Source: Larix kaempferi | Lineage: Eukaryota > Streptophyta > Pinopsida > Pinales > Pinaceae | Length of the DNA: 64,000 nt | NCBI GenBank assembly: GCA_027924585.1 | Contig: BSBM01000123.1 | Coordinates: 16,756,001-16,820,000, forward strand | Direction of reading: 5' to 3' | Part shown: positions 1 through 10,455 of the stretch, in pieces | Layout: each line of letters starts with the position of its first letter | Position numbering within the stretch: position 1 is the first letter of the stretch | Made by a program: the position numbers and the translations under genes | The notes under the pieces: generated by a model | Told to the model about the DNA's origin: nothing | The model's database searches: none | What the model saw: the letters and a program-made list of their open reading frames with translations, nothing else

Positions 1-652
1 AGGTGCAATAGAACAGCTCTGTTTTGTGAATCAAAGGAGAAATAATTTTCCTAGACCTTACTAACCCAACAACCAACCCTACTACAATTAGGGAAATAAC
101 CAGCAAAATTGGAACTCAGTACTAGCCCAATGGCCATCTCATCCAATCCCAACCCAGTGGCAGCAAAATCAACCATATCAACAACCTTACTACCCACAGT
201 CTTACTCTCCCTACCCCCCACCTTTTGCTCAGCCAACCACGAATTATGCCAACCCATACCCTTATTCATCGAATTGGAGAGCTCCATCACAGCAGCAGCA
301 GCCACTCATCATGTCGCCACCACCAAATCAACCACCCCCTTGACCTCCACCAATTCCTTCCCAGCCAATTCCAAACCCTAACAACAATAGTCCACCTCAA
401 CAACAAGCCTACAATACTGAAATGGTACAGTTTCAAACATATGTTGTGGATACGCTGGAGATAAATGAGATTAATCTAAGGTGTGGGAAAACATTGCAAA
501 ATACACACACAAAGAATATCCAAGAACCTGAGGCTCACGAACAAATTACACAACCCCATATTCAGCACCCAGATGAACCAAACCCCCGGGAGGAAGAAAT
601 TCAACCACTCACACGAAACAAAAACCCTCCATTCCCTGAAAAACTTGTATGA
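1..652 (+). pseudogene. gypsy gag C-terminal region, decayed
   Basis: One frame of about 110-420 gives a Gln/Pro/Tyr-rich stretch with repeated QQNQPY- and YYPQSY-like words, typical of the low-complexity C-terminal half of Athila/Tat gag. It is followed at 422-652 by a frame containing EINLRCGKTL, close to the family's LRSGKTL element before the protease. Stops (for example TGA at 650-652) and a frameshift near 660 break it. No zinc knuckle is visible. The ORFs called in other frames across this Pro/Gln-rich stretch are low-complexity shadows. Confidence 0.6.
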
Positions 653-774
653 AGTACAAAAGAAGAAGAAGAAAATGCAATCCTGAATGAATTAAAGCAC
701 TTGAATATCCAAATACCAATCTTGCAGGCCATCAGAGATTTCATATCTGCAACAAATTCATTAAAGAAAATTGT

Positions 775-1179
775 TTGAAAAGACCTGGAAGAAGAAAGCG
801 TGACCCACCAACGATCAATGTAGTGGGCCAGTTAGAAGATCTAATGCTAGGTATCGTTGTTAACCCCAAATATCTAGATCCAGGAAGCCCAATGGTCAAT
901 GTAAACATCAATAACAGACAGATAGAAAGAAGCTTAATCGATTTAGGAGCTACTATCAACGTAATGACCAAGGATACTATGATACACCTAGGACTCCAAT
1001 CAATGGTCAGACCAACAACTACAATACTCCAATTAGCTGACACATCCACAGTGAGACCTGAAGGGATGCTCGAAGACATAATCATCAACATAGAGTCCTG
1101 GGAATACCCAACTGACTTCATAGTCATCGAAATAAAAAGTAAACTTAGTGGATACCCACTAATACTAGGGAGACCCTAG
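775..1179 (+). pseudogene. gypsy aspartic protease (retropepsin) region
   Basis: The protease cleaves the Gag-Pol polyprotein in the virus-like particle. The catalytic motif LIDLGATINVM is visible near residue 55; Asp-Leu-Gly is the usual form in plant Athila/Tat proteases. The flap-side element ADTSTVRPEG and the C-terminal PLILGRP are also present. The frame ends at TAG 1177-1179 where relatives have Trp after LGRP, so the stop is probably a TGG to TAG change. The same frame continues through TGA at 1207 into the linker, so this is a nonsense-broken part of one pol frame, not a separate gene. Confidence 0.75.
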
Positions 1180-1900
1180 CTGGAAACTGCAGATGCTTAC
1201 ATAGGGTGAAGATCCGGGAACATGACAATTACCAGTGGTCAAGCTAGGAAAAAAATCACGATTTATCCCCCAGCAAGGAAGTCTTCAGACCTAGAATTCC
1301 AGAACTGGACAGACGAATATGATGATACATCCAACCAACAAATACGACCTTTCCTTATAGTTGATGCTGCACTATCACTAAAAGCCATAGACGAAGATAG
1401 TCATTTAGATAGGTTTATCCAAAATGCATCTTCTAACAATGATATTCTTGAAGATTTTTTTGACACAGACCAGCAACAAGAAGGTGAAATTTCAAACCAA
1501 AACTTAAATAAAATGTGGGCAGAAGTGCTATCTCTAGAAGAACAATCAGAAAAAGCAAAAACAGTGGAAATTATGCCTGGAAAGACAGTCAACATTAATT
1601 CCAATCTGAAGCCAGAGCAAGAAAAGCAGTTAATGAAGGTACTCTCAGAACAAAATAAATCTTTTGCATGGACATATGCTGACATGAAGGGAAATCACTA
1701 TGATATTTGTAAGCATTACATCTACATCAAAGAGGGTTATATTCATATCAGACAACCATAAAGGAGGATGAACCCAACATTGAAGGACATAATCAAAGTA
1801 GAACTACAAAAGTTATTAGATGCAGGGTTCACCTATCCCATCTCTAATAGTGAATGGGTATCACCACTGGTTATAGTCCCTAAAAAAGAGGCAAATGGAG
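1180..1900 (+). pseudogene. gypsy pol: protease-RT linker and RT N-terminus
   Basis: This continues the protease frame. It contains the acidic linker, then SFAWTYADMKG (family SFAW.Y.DMPG, the start of RT homology) and the RT fingers with LDAGFTYPISNSEWVSPL and VPKK. The in-frame TAA at 1759-1761 sits where relatives have Gln before RRMNP, consistent with CAA to TAA. Near 1900 an indel shifts the frame before the VDYRELNK block. The piece from 1222 to 1761 is open for 179 codons but carries no complete domain. Confidence 0.7.
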
Positions 1901-2370
1901 GATTTGTGTGGACTACCGAGAGCTCAATAAAGCAACCAAGAAGGATCAATTTCCTCTCCCATTTATAGACCAAGTACTAGATACATTAGCAGGGAACAAG
2001 TTTTTCTCCTTCTTGGATGGGTTCAGTGGTTACAATCAAATCCTCATTCACCCAGCTGACCAGGACAAGACACCATTCACATGCCCATGGGGCACTTATG
2101 CATACAGAGTGCTCCCATTTGGACTCTGTAATGCCCCAACAATGTTTCAGAGGGTAATTCTAAGTATCTTCTCTGATTTTATAAATGATCAAATGGAAGT
2201 CTTGATGGATGAATTCACACCCTATGGCCAAAATTTTGATCAGGCATTGAACCATCTTGAACTAGTCTTGAAAAAATGTATTGAAATGAGCTTATGTCTG
2301 AGCAATGACAAATGTAGAATGTTAATGGAAGAAGGCATCGTTCTTGGACACCATAGTGTTGGAGTTTGCT
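1901..2370 (+). pseudogene. gypsy reverse transcriptase palm, catalytic motif altered
   Basis: Open from 1908. It shows DYRELNK, FPLPFIDQVLDTLAG, the first catalytic Asp in SFLDGFSGYNQI, CPWGTYAYRVLPFGL and NAPTMFQR. The YxDD box reads LMDE, so the second catalytic Asp of that pair has become Glu, which should abolish or strongly reduce polymerase activity. Homology ends after GIVLGHH at about 2356, so the thumb, RNase H and integrase are missing. The ORF runs on to 2468 through unrelated DNA including the first tandem-repeat unit. Confidence 0.8.
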
Positions 2371-2435
2371 TATCCATATTGTGTTGTCAGCTAAAACAGA
2401 TGCAATTTGCGGTTGCACACAGAAGGAGCATAATG

Positions 2436-2702
2436 GAAGGTTGTTATGAAGGGTTGTTGCATGCCTAATAAACCCAGTCGGTGCACTGGTTTGACATTAT
2501 TTACTTGGATGTTGTGGGTGTTGTGAAGGTTGTTATGAAGGGTTGTTGCATGCCTAATAAACCCAGTCGGTGCACTGGTTTGGCATTATTTACTTGGATG
2601 TTGTGGGTGTTGTGAAGGTTGTTATGAAGGGTTGTTGTATGCCTAATAAACCCAGTCGGTGTACTGGTTTGGCATTAATTACTTGGTTGTTGTGGAGGTA
2701 TT
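2436..2702 (+). repeat. 89-bp tandem repeat, three copies
   Basis: Units begin at 2436, 2525 and 2614 with GAAGGTTGTTATGAAGG, exactly 89 bp apart. Each holds TAAACCCAGTCGGTG.ACTGG. Copies 1 and 2 are nearly identical and copy 3 has drifted. A fragment of a fourth may follow at 2703, and a related word (TAAACCCAGTCGACGTG) recurs near 2868. It lies just downstream of the broken RT. Confidence 0.85.
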
Positions 2703-3798
2703 GGTGAAAGGATTTTATATGCCTATGGCTCCGTAGTAGAGCTTTGACCTATAATGGTCGGTGGCGCAGTTTCCTTCCATTGGTTGATGACCCAGACGGA
2801 TGTGTTGGCTCGGCAATGGAGAGGGCCAACCAGGTATGGGACTGGTTGGGCACCACAAATGCTTGGTAAACCCAGTCGACGTGAAGGTGTACTGGTTGGG
2901 AATTAAACATCCACCCCACAGGTGATCCAAGGCGTGTAAAGCATAGAAGGAAACCTGTGGAGTAGCAAGGAACTACCCAATACAGATAAGTATTTGATTT
3001 TCATTCAATTTTTTATAATAAAAATTTCATGAACAAGTCTTATGACAGCCAGGCTGATACACTATTGTTTCTTTGTTGGAAACTTTGGTCCTTGCAGGAA
3101 AGCAAGAGGCCCTGAATGCATCCTAGGGAAGCGTATGGACACGTGACTGTCCTAGAAAGCTCAATATGAGCTGCAATGATAAGAATGATGCTAGTGGATA
3201 TGTGTGGGCGAGTCTTAGTAGCCAAAGGTTCTGTAAAAAAAACCATGGGGAGGAGATTCCCTAATGGAGAAAAGCCTTAGACAGACCTTAGACACCAAGT
3301 GTCATAGCCAATAAAGGGCAAGTCAAGCATTCACATTAAAGTGAAAGAGGCTAAGGAGCATAAAACCATAGTGTTGGAGTGGCTCCAAATTGGAACAAGA
3401 ATAAGAGGGGGAAACTCTTACTCTTCTCTTTCCTTTTGACTAATGCATCTTAGAAACATAAATTGTTGAATGCATGTCATGACTGAAAGTTGATTGTGTT
3501 TATTTGCTTGAATAAATTGTGAATGCTAACAAAGCTAATTCCCTGTGAAAGAATGAACATGAATGAGTTCATATGTATGATGGGAAAGCATGAGAAGTGT
3601 GGAAGTCTCATGAATAAAGCATTGACATTCCATGTCAATTGGGAAATTAATTGACTAATTTTAATATTTATGTTATGCTTGGCCTAACAAAGAATTGCAA
3701 TAATGAATTTCACAGGTGAGAAATTGAACGCAATTGGTTGCAGCCATTACAAAAAAAAACAAGTGGTGCTAGCAAGCAAGTGAGGGAAGCTGTGCGCA
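2703..3798. other. Unassigned non-coding stretch
   Basis: No domain-bearing ORF is visible. A TG-starting sequence at 2357 (TGTTGGAGTTTGC) and a second CCATAGTGTTGGAGT word near 3365 hint at LTR-type material, but I could not pair two LTRs or a target-site duplication. The last 80 bp lead into the gag-like ORF and include an A-rich run near 3752. Confidence 0.4.
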
Positions 3799-4185
3799 TT
3801 GACCATGGTAGTAGACCAAGGGCTATTGGACTTAGCTAAAAGTCTTCTTCAAACAATTGCCAAGACCCAAGAAAATCTTGGAGAGATGCTCAAGCTACAA
3901 AAGCAGCAGAATACAATGAACCATAAGGTTTTGCAGGACTCTATTCGTATGCAAAAAGAGGTAAAATGTATTCTAGGAGAAATCAGTAAGGGAAAGGAAA
4001 GTGGATCAATGAAGATGCATTCATCCAATCACCCCATCAAGAAATGCCCAAGGCTGGAAGAGAGAAGGAATGCTGACAAAGTAAAACAAAGGCAGTTACC
4101 TCCAATAGAATGTTGGGGATGTGGAGGAAGTCACCTCCTCTGCGAATGTCCAGCAAGGGGTAACAAGAAAAGCGACGGCCAATAA
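3799..4185 (+). CDS. Short gag-like protein with coiled coil and CCHC zinc knuckle
   Basis: The product is 128 aa. Residues 5-60 are rich in Leu, Gln, Lys and Glu with heptad-like spacing (LLDLAKSLLQTIAKTQ), a likely coiled coil. Residues 60-100 are basic. Near residue 107 is CWGCGGSHLLCEC, a CX2CX3HX4C nucleocapsid zinc knuckle of the form common in plant gypsy gag. Only about 150 bp separate the stop from a polypurine tract and LTR start, so protease, RT and integrase are absent. I read it as the only gene of a gag-type, non-autonomous gypsy derivative. The start is the first Met; the true gag N-terminus could have been lost. Confidence 0.55.
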   Translation: MTMVVDQGLLDLAKSLLQTIAKTQENLGEMLKLQKQQNTMNHKVLQDSIRMQKEVKCILGEISKGKESGSMKMHSSNHPIKKCPRLEERRNADKVKQRQLPPIECWGCGGSHLLCECPARGNKKSDGQ

Positions 4186-4330
4186 GAGCAAAGTGCAAGG
4201 GTTCAAGAACCTCACCTTGACATCTCCAATTAATTAATTGTAGGACAGACCTGCCACATTTTGTGAATTTTGGACATGTATAAAGCATGTATGTATTCCT
4301 AGGTATTGAAACACCAAGGACGGTGTTATT

Positions 4331-4345
4331 CCAAGGGGAGGGGAA
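4331..4345 (+). promoter_or_regulatory. Polypurine tract before a 3' LTR
   Basis: CCAAGGGGAGGGGAA directly precedes TGTCACATCCCC. A G-rich purine run abutting a TG-starting LTR is the plus-strand priming signal of LTR retrotransposons. It supports plus-strand orientation for the gag-like ORF upstream. Confidence 0.75.
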
Positions 4346-5650
4346 TGTCACATCCCCATTTTGACCCTTGTAATATTTTGGCTATAATGTAAATATTGTA
4401 TGCATATTATGTCTGATTCCTAGTGTGGAGCTCAAGGCCAAGGCCCCACTAGTGAATGCTCGACCTTGAAGAGGCAAGTATTGGATATTATGCTACCCAT
4501 GTGCTAGTGAACCATGAGAATTGTAAATATGCATTTTAATATAAATTCCCAAAACTAGCTATGCAATGCAACAAGAGATGGGGGCATGATGTTTACAAGG
4601 AAATTGGGAGGGAAATATTCAAACCTTTGAGCCAAGTGTCAATGAGAGGACCCATAAAATCTCAACTACCCATGCTGACTTTTGTACCCAATCATTTACT
4701 CTCCCAAGAGTTGGCTGAGGTAGTTAATGCCTTGGGGAATAGAGAGGTATGGTTGTCCAAATTCGGGTATGGGAAAGCCACCCTTCATGGAAAAACGTGT
4801 TTGGCTTCTTGGGCAAGAAAAGAGCCATGAATTGCTCCCCAAGCCATTATTCATCCATCAGTTTTGCTCTCTCACGAGTTTGGAGATACTTGGGCAATTT
4901 CCTCCATGGTTTTGCTATGCTTCCCTCATTCTCCTAGCTAGGAAGGGTGTTTTTGAGTTGCATAACAATTGGGAAGAAAAGAGAAATCGATTTGGGGACC
5001 CTAGAGGTTGTTTTGGCTCACTGATTGCCTATATATCAGTGGGAGAAATTGTTTTCTTCCCTATGGCCGAATTTCCCTCTCACAAATCCGTTTTTGGTGT
5101 GCCTACGTTTTGGAAAAAATCCATGTCCATCTAGATTCTAAGTCCCATTGCTGAAAGTGTGTTTCCAAGCCCATATCTGAGTTTTGTGTGCAAGAGAATT
5201 CTGGGGTTGAGCTGGGTATCCATTGCTTTGGGATATGTTGAATCTTGAGAGCCCCTTTTCGTTGTAGATATCATGCTCAGCTCGGGGGTGGTCTCTAAGT
5301 GCTGAAAGAATATAGGCTGGGCAGAGACCTATGGTTGGGTGGAATGTTGCAGCGACATAGCTAGTTGCTTGGGACAGCATTACATCCAGGATGAGTATTT
5401 TATTGTGTTTACTTCTGCAATGTTTAATTTGATGGTTATTATGATATGATGGATGAGTATGAAATGTGTGTGGATGATGTTTTATTCCGCTATGCATGTT
5501 CAATTGATTTACATCTGCACATATATGCATTTTACTGTAATGCCATAACCTTTTATTCATGATGTATTTGGCTAAGTTGTTCTAAAAGCCCAGATCTTAG
5601 TGCCATGTTCCCTTACTTGCATTGGATATATGGGTGGGTACGTGACGGAA
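4346..5650 (+). repeat. LTR (right end uncertain)
   Basis: It starts TGTCACATCCCCATTTTG right after the purine tract. A TATA-like CCTATATATCAG lies at about 5028 and the sequence stays LTR-like up to roughly GGGTACGTGACGGAACA (about 5635-5652). I found no partner LTR or TSD in the window, so the right border is an estimate and the element is truncated on its 5' side. The ORF at 4727-5134 lies inside the LTR and has no recognisable domain. Confidence 0.55.
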
Positions 5651-5677
5651 CATGGAAAATCATTGAAATCCAGTTCA

Positions 5678-5776
5678 TAAAAAAAAAATGAAAAAAAAAG
5701 AGAAAAATAAAAAAAGAGAAAAAATGATGAAAAAAAAAGAAAAGAAAAACATGAAAAAATAAGCAAAAATGAAAAA
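5678..5776 (+). repeat. A-rich purine low-complexity tract
   Basis: About 100 bp of A runs broken by G, T or C (AAAAAAAAGAAAAGAAAAAC and similar). The minus-strand Phe-rich ORFs here are artefacts of this tract. Confidence 0.9.
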
Positions 5777-6773
5777 ATACCGAACTACAGAAATGATACA
5801 ATCAAGGTAACCCCAAGTAAAATTGCAGGCATCATACAACCCCATGAAGAACTAGCTAGCATCCTATAGATAAATCAAATCAAGAGAGCCAGGTATTGAT
5901 ATTCAAGCAAGCCAGTCATGTATTCAACTCAACCAGCAAAGATATCAAGCACTATAGAATTCAATCAAGCAACCACTCTATTCAAGCGAGCTTGCCATTA
6001 TTCAAGCGAGCCTACCATATACTCAAGTGAGCTTGCCATATATTCAACATAACCAACACTACAGAAAACAAATTAGTAAATCTATGCAGTGCATCAAGAC
6101 AAAGTCAAATCAGAAAAAGGGCACAAAAATCAAAACTAGCTAGATGCAGCATTTTCAAAGGAATGAAAAGAGAAAAAGCAAACACGTGTAACTACAGACA
6201 TGCCAAAAATAACTACAGACATGGCAAAGATATACTACAGACTCCAGCGCACACGAAATCAGGCCACATCAAGCACTCATGTACACTAAGCATACCAAGG
6301 TAATCTCTAAATATCTTTGTTTTATTTTTGAGGTCAAATCATCAACCCACAAAAAGGTTATTTCTAAAGTTGAGGACAACTTATATGTTCATTCGGCAGC
6401 ATGGTTCAGAATGACCTCAATGAATCATGATTACCACCTAAGTCATGTCAGCGAATGATAAACTTCGATCTGGCTACCGTATTCCCCAATAATCAGAGAA
6501 AAAGGGGCAATATACAATGATGAAATGAAATGCAGGGCTCGATTATGGTAAAGAATGTGTAAGGTGGCAGGTACGTGCCAAATGATCGGGAGAAATGGAG
6601 TAAAACAGTTAAATAAGGTGGCATAATCTATGGAAAGACCCAATTTTGCAAATACAAGCTTTCCAAAAGAAGGAAAACTGAAAGTCGCGTTAGCACTCTG
6701 CAGCAAGCTTCCTTTGAACCTATGAATCGATCCTAGCCAGTGAGGTAAGTCAGCCACACCCAAACGTTTCGTT
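5777..6773 (+). other. Leader-like non-coding region with short degenerate repeats
   Basis: No ORF of interest. At about 5970-6047 the unit TATTCAAGCGAGCTTGCCAT repeats about three times with changes. At about 6188-6250 AACTACAGACATG recurs three times. The position between LTR-like sequence and the ORF chain at 6774 would suit a retroelement 5' leader, but no primer-binding site was found. Confidence 0.45.
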
Positions 6774-7460
6774 TTGTTGATTATAGTAGAAAATCCAAGG
6801 ATGACAAAAGGGTTCAAAAAGAGAAAACCAGATGATCACCAAGCCATTTATGAAAACCCAAGGGTTATATCTATCCTCTGTAAAGCGAGCTGGATGCCCT
6901 TCATCTCTGGGTTGAGAGGATTTGACACAGAGGTGGCTTTGGAATTCGCAAGAAACTTAAAGCACATCAAAGAAGAGCATTTCGTCACCCGGGTTAGAGG
7001 ACTTCGTATCAGGCTGGATGAGGAAGCCATTGCAAAATACACAGGCCTACCTATGGGTCTACATTGGGCCAAGGAAGACAAGGAAGACAACCAGAGTCCA
7101 AAGGCAGTTTTCTTTGGACCTGAAGAAGCTTATGAAGAAGATAAAAACGGAGTTAAGAGAGTCACTATGCCAGAACCTTGGGATGAAGTAGTTGTAGTTG
7201 TTCAAAAATATGTGACATGTACATGGAGACTGAGCTACGTCCCCCTCTTCCATTTTCGAATTTTGGATCTTCTGAGGAAAAGGAGCCACATCACGCCAAA
7301 CAACAACATAAGCATTCCTTACTATCTTCTCCAGTGGTTGGGAGAAATTAGCAAGAAATTCATTGAAGGAAAAGAGGATGCGTTAGCCCACCATGGGCTA
7401 ATCAAGTTGATAATTCGTGAAGAGATAACAGTGCAGGTCCCAAAGATTTCATGGGAATAA
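6774..7460 (+). CDS. Plant-transposon/mobile-domain-like protein, N-terminal ORF
   Basis: The 228-aa ORF is the cleanest in this region. Around residues 35-95 it reads PFISGLRGFDTEVALEFARN, then VTRVRGLRIRLDEEAIAKY and TGLPMG. This is the layout (EFARNL, VRG, I..YTGLP) of the family annotated as putative plant transposon protein (PF20167-type), often found inside gypsy-like elements. The assignment is by pattern only. It ends at an in-frame TAA (7458-7460), and the same frame stays open from 7464, so the protein was probably once longer. Start chosen: the Met at 6774 or the Met at 6799 (MTKGFKKRKP), which is the more natural start. Confidence 0.5.
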   Translation: MLIIVENPRMTKGFKKRKPDDHQAIYENPRVISILCKASWMPFISGLRGFDTEVALEFARNLKHIKEEHFVTRVRGLRIRLDEEAIAKYTGLPMGLHWAKEDKEDNQSPKAVFFGPEEAYEEDKNGVKRVTMPEPWDEVVVVVQKYVTCTWRLSYVPLFHFRILDLLRKRSHITPNNNISIPYYLLQWLGEISKKFIEGKEDALAHHGLIKLIIREEITVQVPKISWE

Positions 7461-7463
7461 TTC

Positions 7464-7877
7464 ATGGTAATCTCAACCGAGGATGTACAGAGGATGAAGA
7501 GTACACCTACTATCAGCATACCCCTATCTTATGGACCAAAATACAAGACCGCTTCTACCTCAGGAGCTAAAAGAAAAATCTACCTGGACAGTGTGGTCGA
7601 TACCCTGATAAAGATTAATCATTCAAGAGATAGCTCCAGCCAAAAGGAATCAGGGGTTTCCACGAGCGAGCAAGGGCCAAAGTGGCGAAGCAAAAGGTTC
7701 ACACAGCCACCAAAAATCAAGCATACAAAGGAGGTAAAAAGGGAGCCCGACCCCATTATTCAAAATCTGTCTGATGACGAGGATCTCGGGATAGATCAGG
7801 AGGATCCGACTTCACCAGAAAAATCAACTACCCCTGAAGAACAGACTACACTAGGAGAGTGGAATGCACTAGAATGA
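7464..7877 (+). pseudogene. Mobile-domain-like protein, middle segment (in-frame continuation)
   Basis: This lies in the same frame as 6774-7460, one codon after its stop. The segment is hydrophilic: Ser/Lys-rich first, then strongly acidic with Pro/Thr (SDDEDLGIDQEDPTSPEK), so it is probably a disordered linker. It ends at TGA 7875-7877, but the frame continues for about 33 more codons (with QLAKARAELEKLRG, coiled-coil-like) to 7978. Confidence 0.5.
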
Positions 7878-8544
7878 CAAGGTGCCTTCCAATGGGACCC
7901 TACTGATCAACATGAGAATCCTAGGGTCAGTGACCAGCTCGCTAAGGCACGAGCAGAACTAGAAAAACTCAGAGGGGCAGTTGGCAGCATACAAGATTGA
8001 AGCAAGGATGCATAAAATCCAGCCAGCTTCTCCACTGTTTGTGCATGAAAAGACACAAATTTTGAAAATGCATCACGTGGGAGAGTTAAAACGGGTTGAA
8101 CAACAAAATTCATCACTACATGAGAAATTGGTCCAGGCACAAGAAGAGTTGGCTCAAAAGGATCAAAAGATTCTCCAAATGGAGGACATCTTGGCGACCA
8201 CTACGAAAATCTATGATAGACTACTAGGACTCAGACCACCCTCGGAGATCTATGTAGTCTATCTACAAGAGAAGTGGGGCAAATTCCAGCTCCAAAGGTT
8301 AAAGCAGGGGCTCCCGTTAGAAATAAACACCCAAAGAGAATTTGTGGACACATCTCTATGCTCCACAGAGTTGGAGAAGGATCTGCTCTGTGAATTTTTC
8401 TTACACAATTTTGTAGTTCTAGGCTTTCCCAACTGGTCACCAAATCCCTACATGGGCGATTTCCAGTTGAGGGCACTGTGTTCATGGACGAACAACAAGA
8501 TTGAGAGGGCACAAGATGCCCATCTTTACCTTGCAGAGAAGTGA
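7878..8544 (+). pseudogene. Mobile-domain-like protein, coiled-coil segment after a frameshift
   Basis: The coiled coil begins in the upstream frame (LAKARAELEKLRG, about 7940) and resumes in the next frame from 7981 (RVEQQNSSLHEKLVQAQEEL, then AQKDQKILQMEDIL), so a frameshift near 7975 splits one heptad region. The remainder has no recognised domain; GFPNWSPNPYMGDF and a C-terminal LAEK are visible. The ORF ends at TGA 8542-8544 and the frame stays open beyond it. Confidence 0.5.
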
Positions 8545-8571
8545 CATACTTCACTATGGATCAGGGCAGAG

Positions 8572-8841
8572 GTGACTCACCCTAAGAGATTAATTCAGGA
8601 CCACAGCAACCTCACCATTGATGAGGAGATAACCCCTATTCTCGTTGAAAAGCAACAGGAGGCCGTGGCACACTTTGATGTTACTCTCCAATGCACATAC
8701 AGAGAGGTTCAGGACGCCATTGGTGAAATATGGGGCAAGTTATCAAATGATCTAAAGAGGAAGGAGCCTCACTCCCCTCTCAGACTAGAAGTTTCTCTTA
8801 TCAAAGCTAAGCTATACATAGAATCATTGATCAAGAATTAG
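8572..8841 (+). pseudogene. Mobile-domain-like protein, C-terminal segment
   Basis: Same frame as 7981-8544. It is a helical, charged 89-aa stretch with no motif I recognise. After TAG at 8839-8841 the frame again continues in pieces to about 9046. Together 6774-9046 looks like a single former protein of about 750 aa with four or five stops and one frameshift. Introns cannot be excluded for some of these breaks. Confidence 0.45.
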
Positions 8842-9060
8842 CTCAGCTGGATTGGCATGAAGCTAAATCCCCCATTTTTCCTTCCCCTAGTTATTAAAGA
8901 GCAGATTAATGAGGAAGAAGAGAAAAGAGCTTTGGCTAAGGATGACTAGAGAATGGGTTACTACAAGCAGGAAGGGACCCCCATGGTAGTCGCATGGGAT
9001 ATTAGAGAAGTTGTTGAAGAACTGAATATGTCACCCAAGGATGGGTGAATCCTTCAAGCA

Positions 9061-10360
9061 TGGGGGGGATGATAAGCCTGAATAATAGGTATCCTAATAG
9101 CCTTTTTGCCACAGTAAAACACAAGATAAGATGAAAGAAATACACTTGTTTTGTGGGTTAATTATTTACTTTGATTATTTAATGAATATGTTTTTAGATT
9201 ATTCTTTTTATGCTTAAAGTGTGTTTTATTAACTAATACATGAAAATGAGTATGTTGGAGCAGGCACAGGTACACTAAGGAACAACACGCAAATCTAGTT
9301 GAGAGACTGAAGGACCATGCAAGGCTCAGCGCCCTATTTCATTGACTTATAGAGAAGAACTCCTGTTCAACAGGATTGGCGATTAAATCAAGTAGTTAGG
9401 TTAGAATTTGAGGCATATATATATGGACCTCTCGGGTAGCAAGGGGTTCCTGTTGCTATTTTGTAGAAACATCGTTTTATAAATTTTGGTACTGCAGAAA
9501 CAATTTGTGTTACAGACTATTTATGAACCATGAATTTATTTTAATGAAGAGACTGATCTTACATTCAAGCTTTTGTTCATAAGTTTTTCTTACTCCTAGG
9601 TACAGGTTGGGGAGGGCCCCTCCAACACGTAAGTTAGGAGCTTTACTCTGTTTCAGGTATTTTTCCATTTATGCTGTGAATCGATTTACTTCTTATCGTG
9701 TCTGAAGATACCTTGATGGCAATTGAATCATATGGTTTTATTTCAGTTAAAAGAGTATTTTCGTTCAGCATATTTATGTAGTTGATCAACGCTCATTCTG
9801 TAGTTTGGTAAGACGCATTCCGTAGTCCTGTAGCTTTGTTCTGCGCACGGATATTTGGACATCTGCTTTCATATATTTTCATATTGGTTCTAAAACAATG
9901 ATTCAAATCTAGGAACTCATGCATGTTTCCATTATTAGAGTTAGATCGTTGATGTTAATTACTTTCAGTTCTTTGGTTTAATGATCATCACTTTGAATGT
10001 TTAATTTGAATAGATAAGATTGGTTACTCTTTCAGCATTAGATATTTACATTGTGGATTTCGTTTTCAATATTCAAGTTTTTTAGACTAAGCTTTTAATA
10101 TTCAGTGCTTGATTTCTTAGATTAAGATCCAAGCTTTCAACATTCCAATTCTTAGTATAGATTTACAGTTTTCATAGATTTAGTTTATTAAGCTTTCAGC
10201 ATTTCAATTCTTAGTATAGATTTACAGTTCGACGTTTAAACTTCTTAGCATGGAAATTTGTCATTCATAGATTTACAATATTTGTAGTTTACCTTCTTCT
10301 TGATTAGATAAACCTTTAAAGATCTATACCCACACCCTAAACACGACGAAGACTATCCTT
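9061..10360 (+). repeat. Purine tract and LTR-like sequence downstream of the ORF chain
   Basis: TGGGGGGGA at 9061-9069 is followed by TGATAAGCCTGAAT, a plausible polypurine tract and LTR start at 9070. A TATA-like CATATATATATGG lies at about 9414-9426. No second LTR is in the window and the right border (about 10330-10450) is undefined. If right, the ORF chain at 6774-9046 is the gene of an LTR element. TTCTGTAG/TTCCGTAG words and T-rich blocks fill the rest. Confidence 0.4.
10070..10240 (+). repeat. Degenerate 60-bp tandem repeat
   Basis: AAGCTTTCA.CATT.CAATTC, then TTAGTATAGATTTACAGTT, occurs at about 10131 and 10190, with a more diverged copy before it. It lies within the LTR-like stretch. 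Confidence 0.6.
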
Positions 10361-10455
10361 TAGGGCACATACAATGTTAGCACCTCTAAAGTGTGTACAA
10401 CCCCCCGGTTGATAATTAAAGTAAAGCTCCTAGTCTAGCTGCCCTCATTAGGCAT

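Larger units (their letters stand above)
1..2356 (+). mobile_element. Ty3/gypsy retrotransposon fragment (Athila/Tat-like), truncated at both ends
   Basis: The order is gag tail, aspartic protease, linker, reverse transcriptase, all on the plus strand, which is the gypsy order. The protease (LIDLGA) and RT wording (DGFSGYNQI, LPFGLCNAP) fit the plant Athila/Tat branch. The 5' LTR and most of gag lie outside the window. RT similarity stops at about 2356-2370, inside the palm-thumb region, where unrelated sequence starting TGTTGGAG takes over. Stops and at least two frameshifts make it inactive. Lineage is judged from motifs only. Confidence 0.85.

Noticed and set aside
5572-5801. Phe-rich minus-strand ORFs suggesting a membrane protein
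   Set aside because: They are the reverse of an A-rich low-complexity tract.
4346-10360. LTR pair 4346 and 9070 enclosing the ORF chain at 6774-9046
   Set aside because: The two LTR-like starts (TGTCACATCCCC and TGATAAGCCTG) and following sequences do not match each other.
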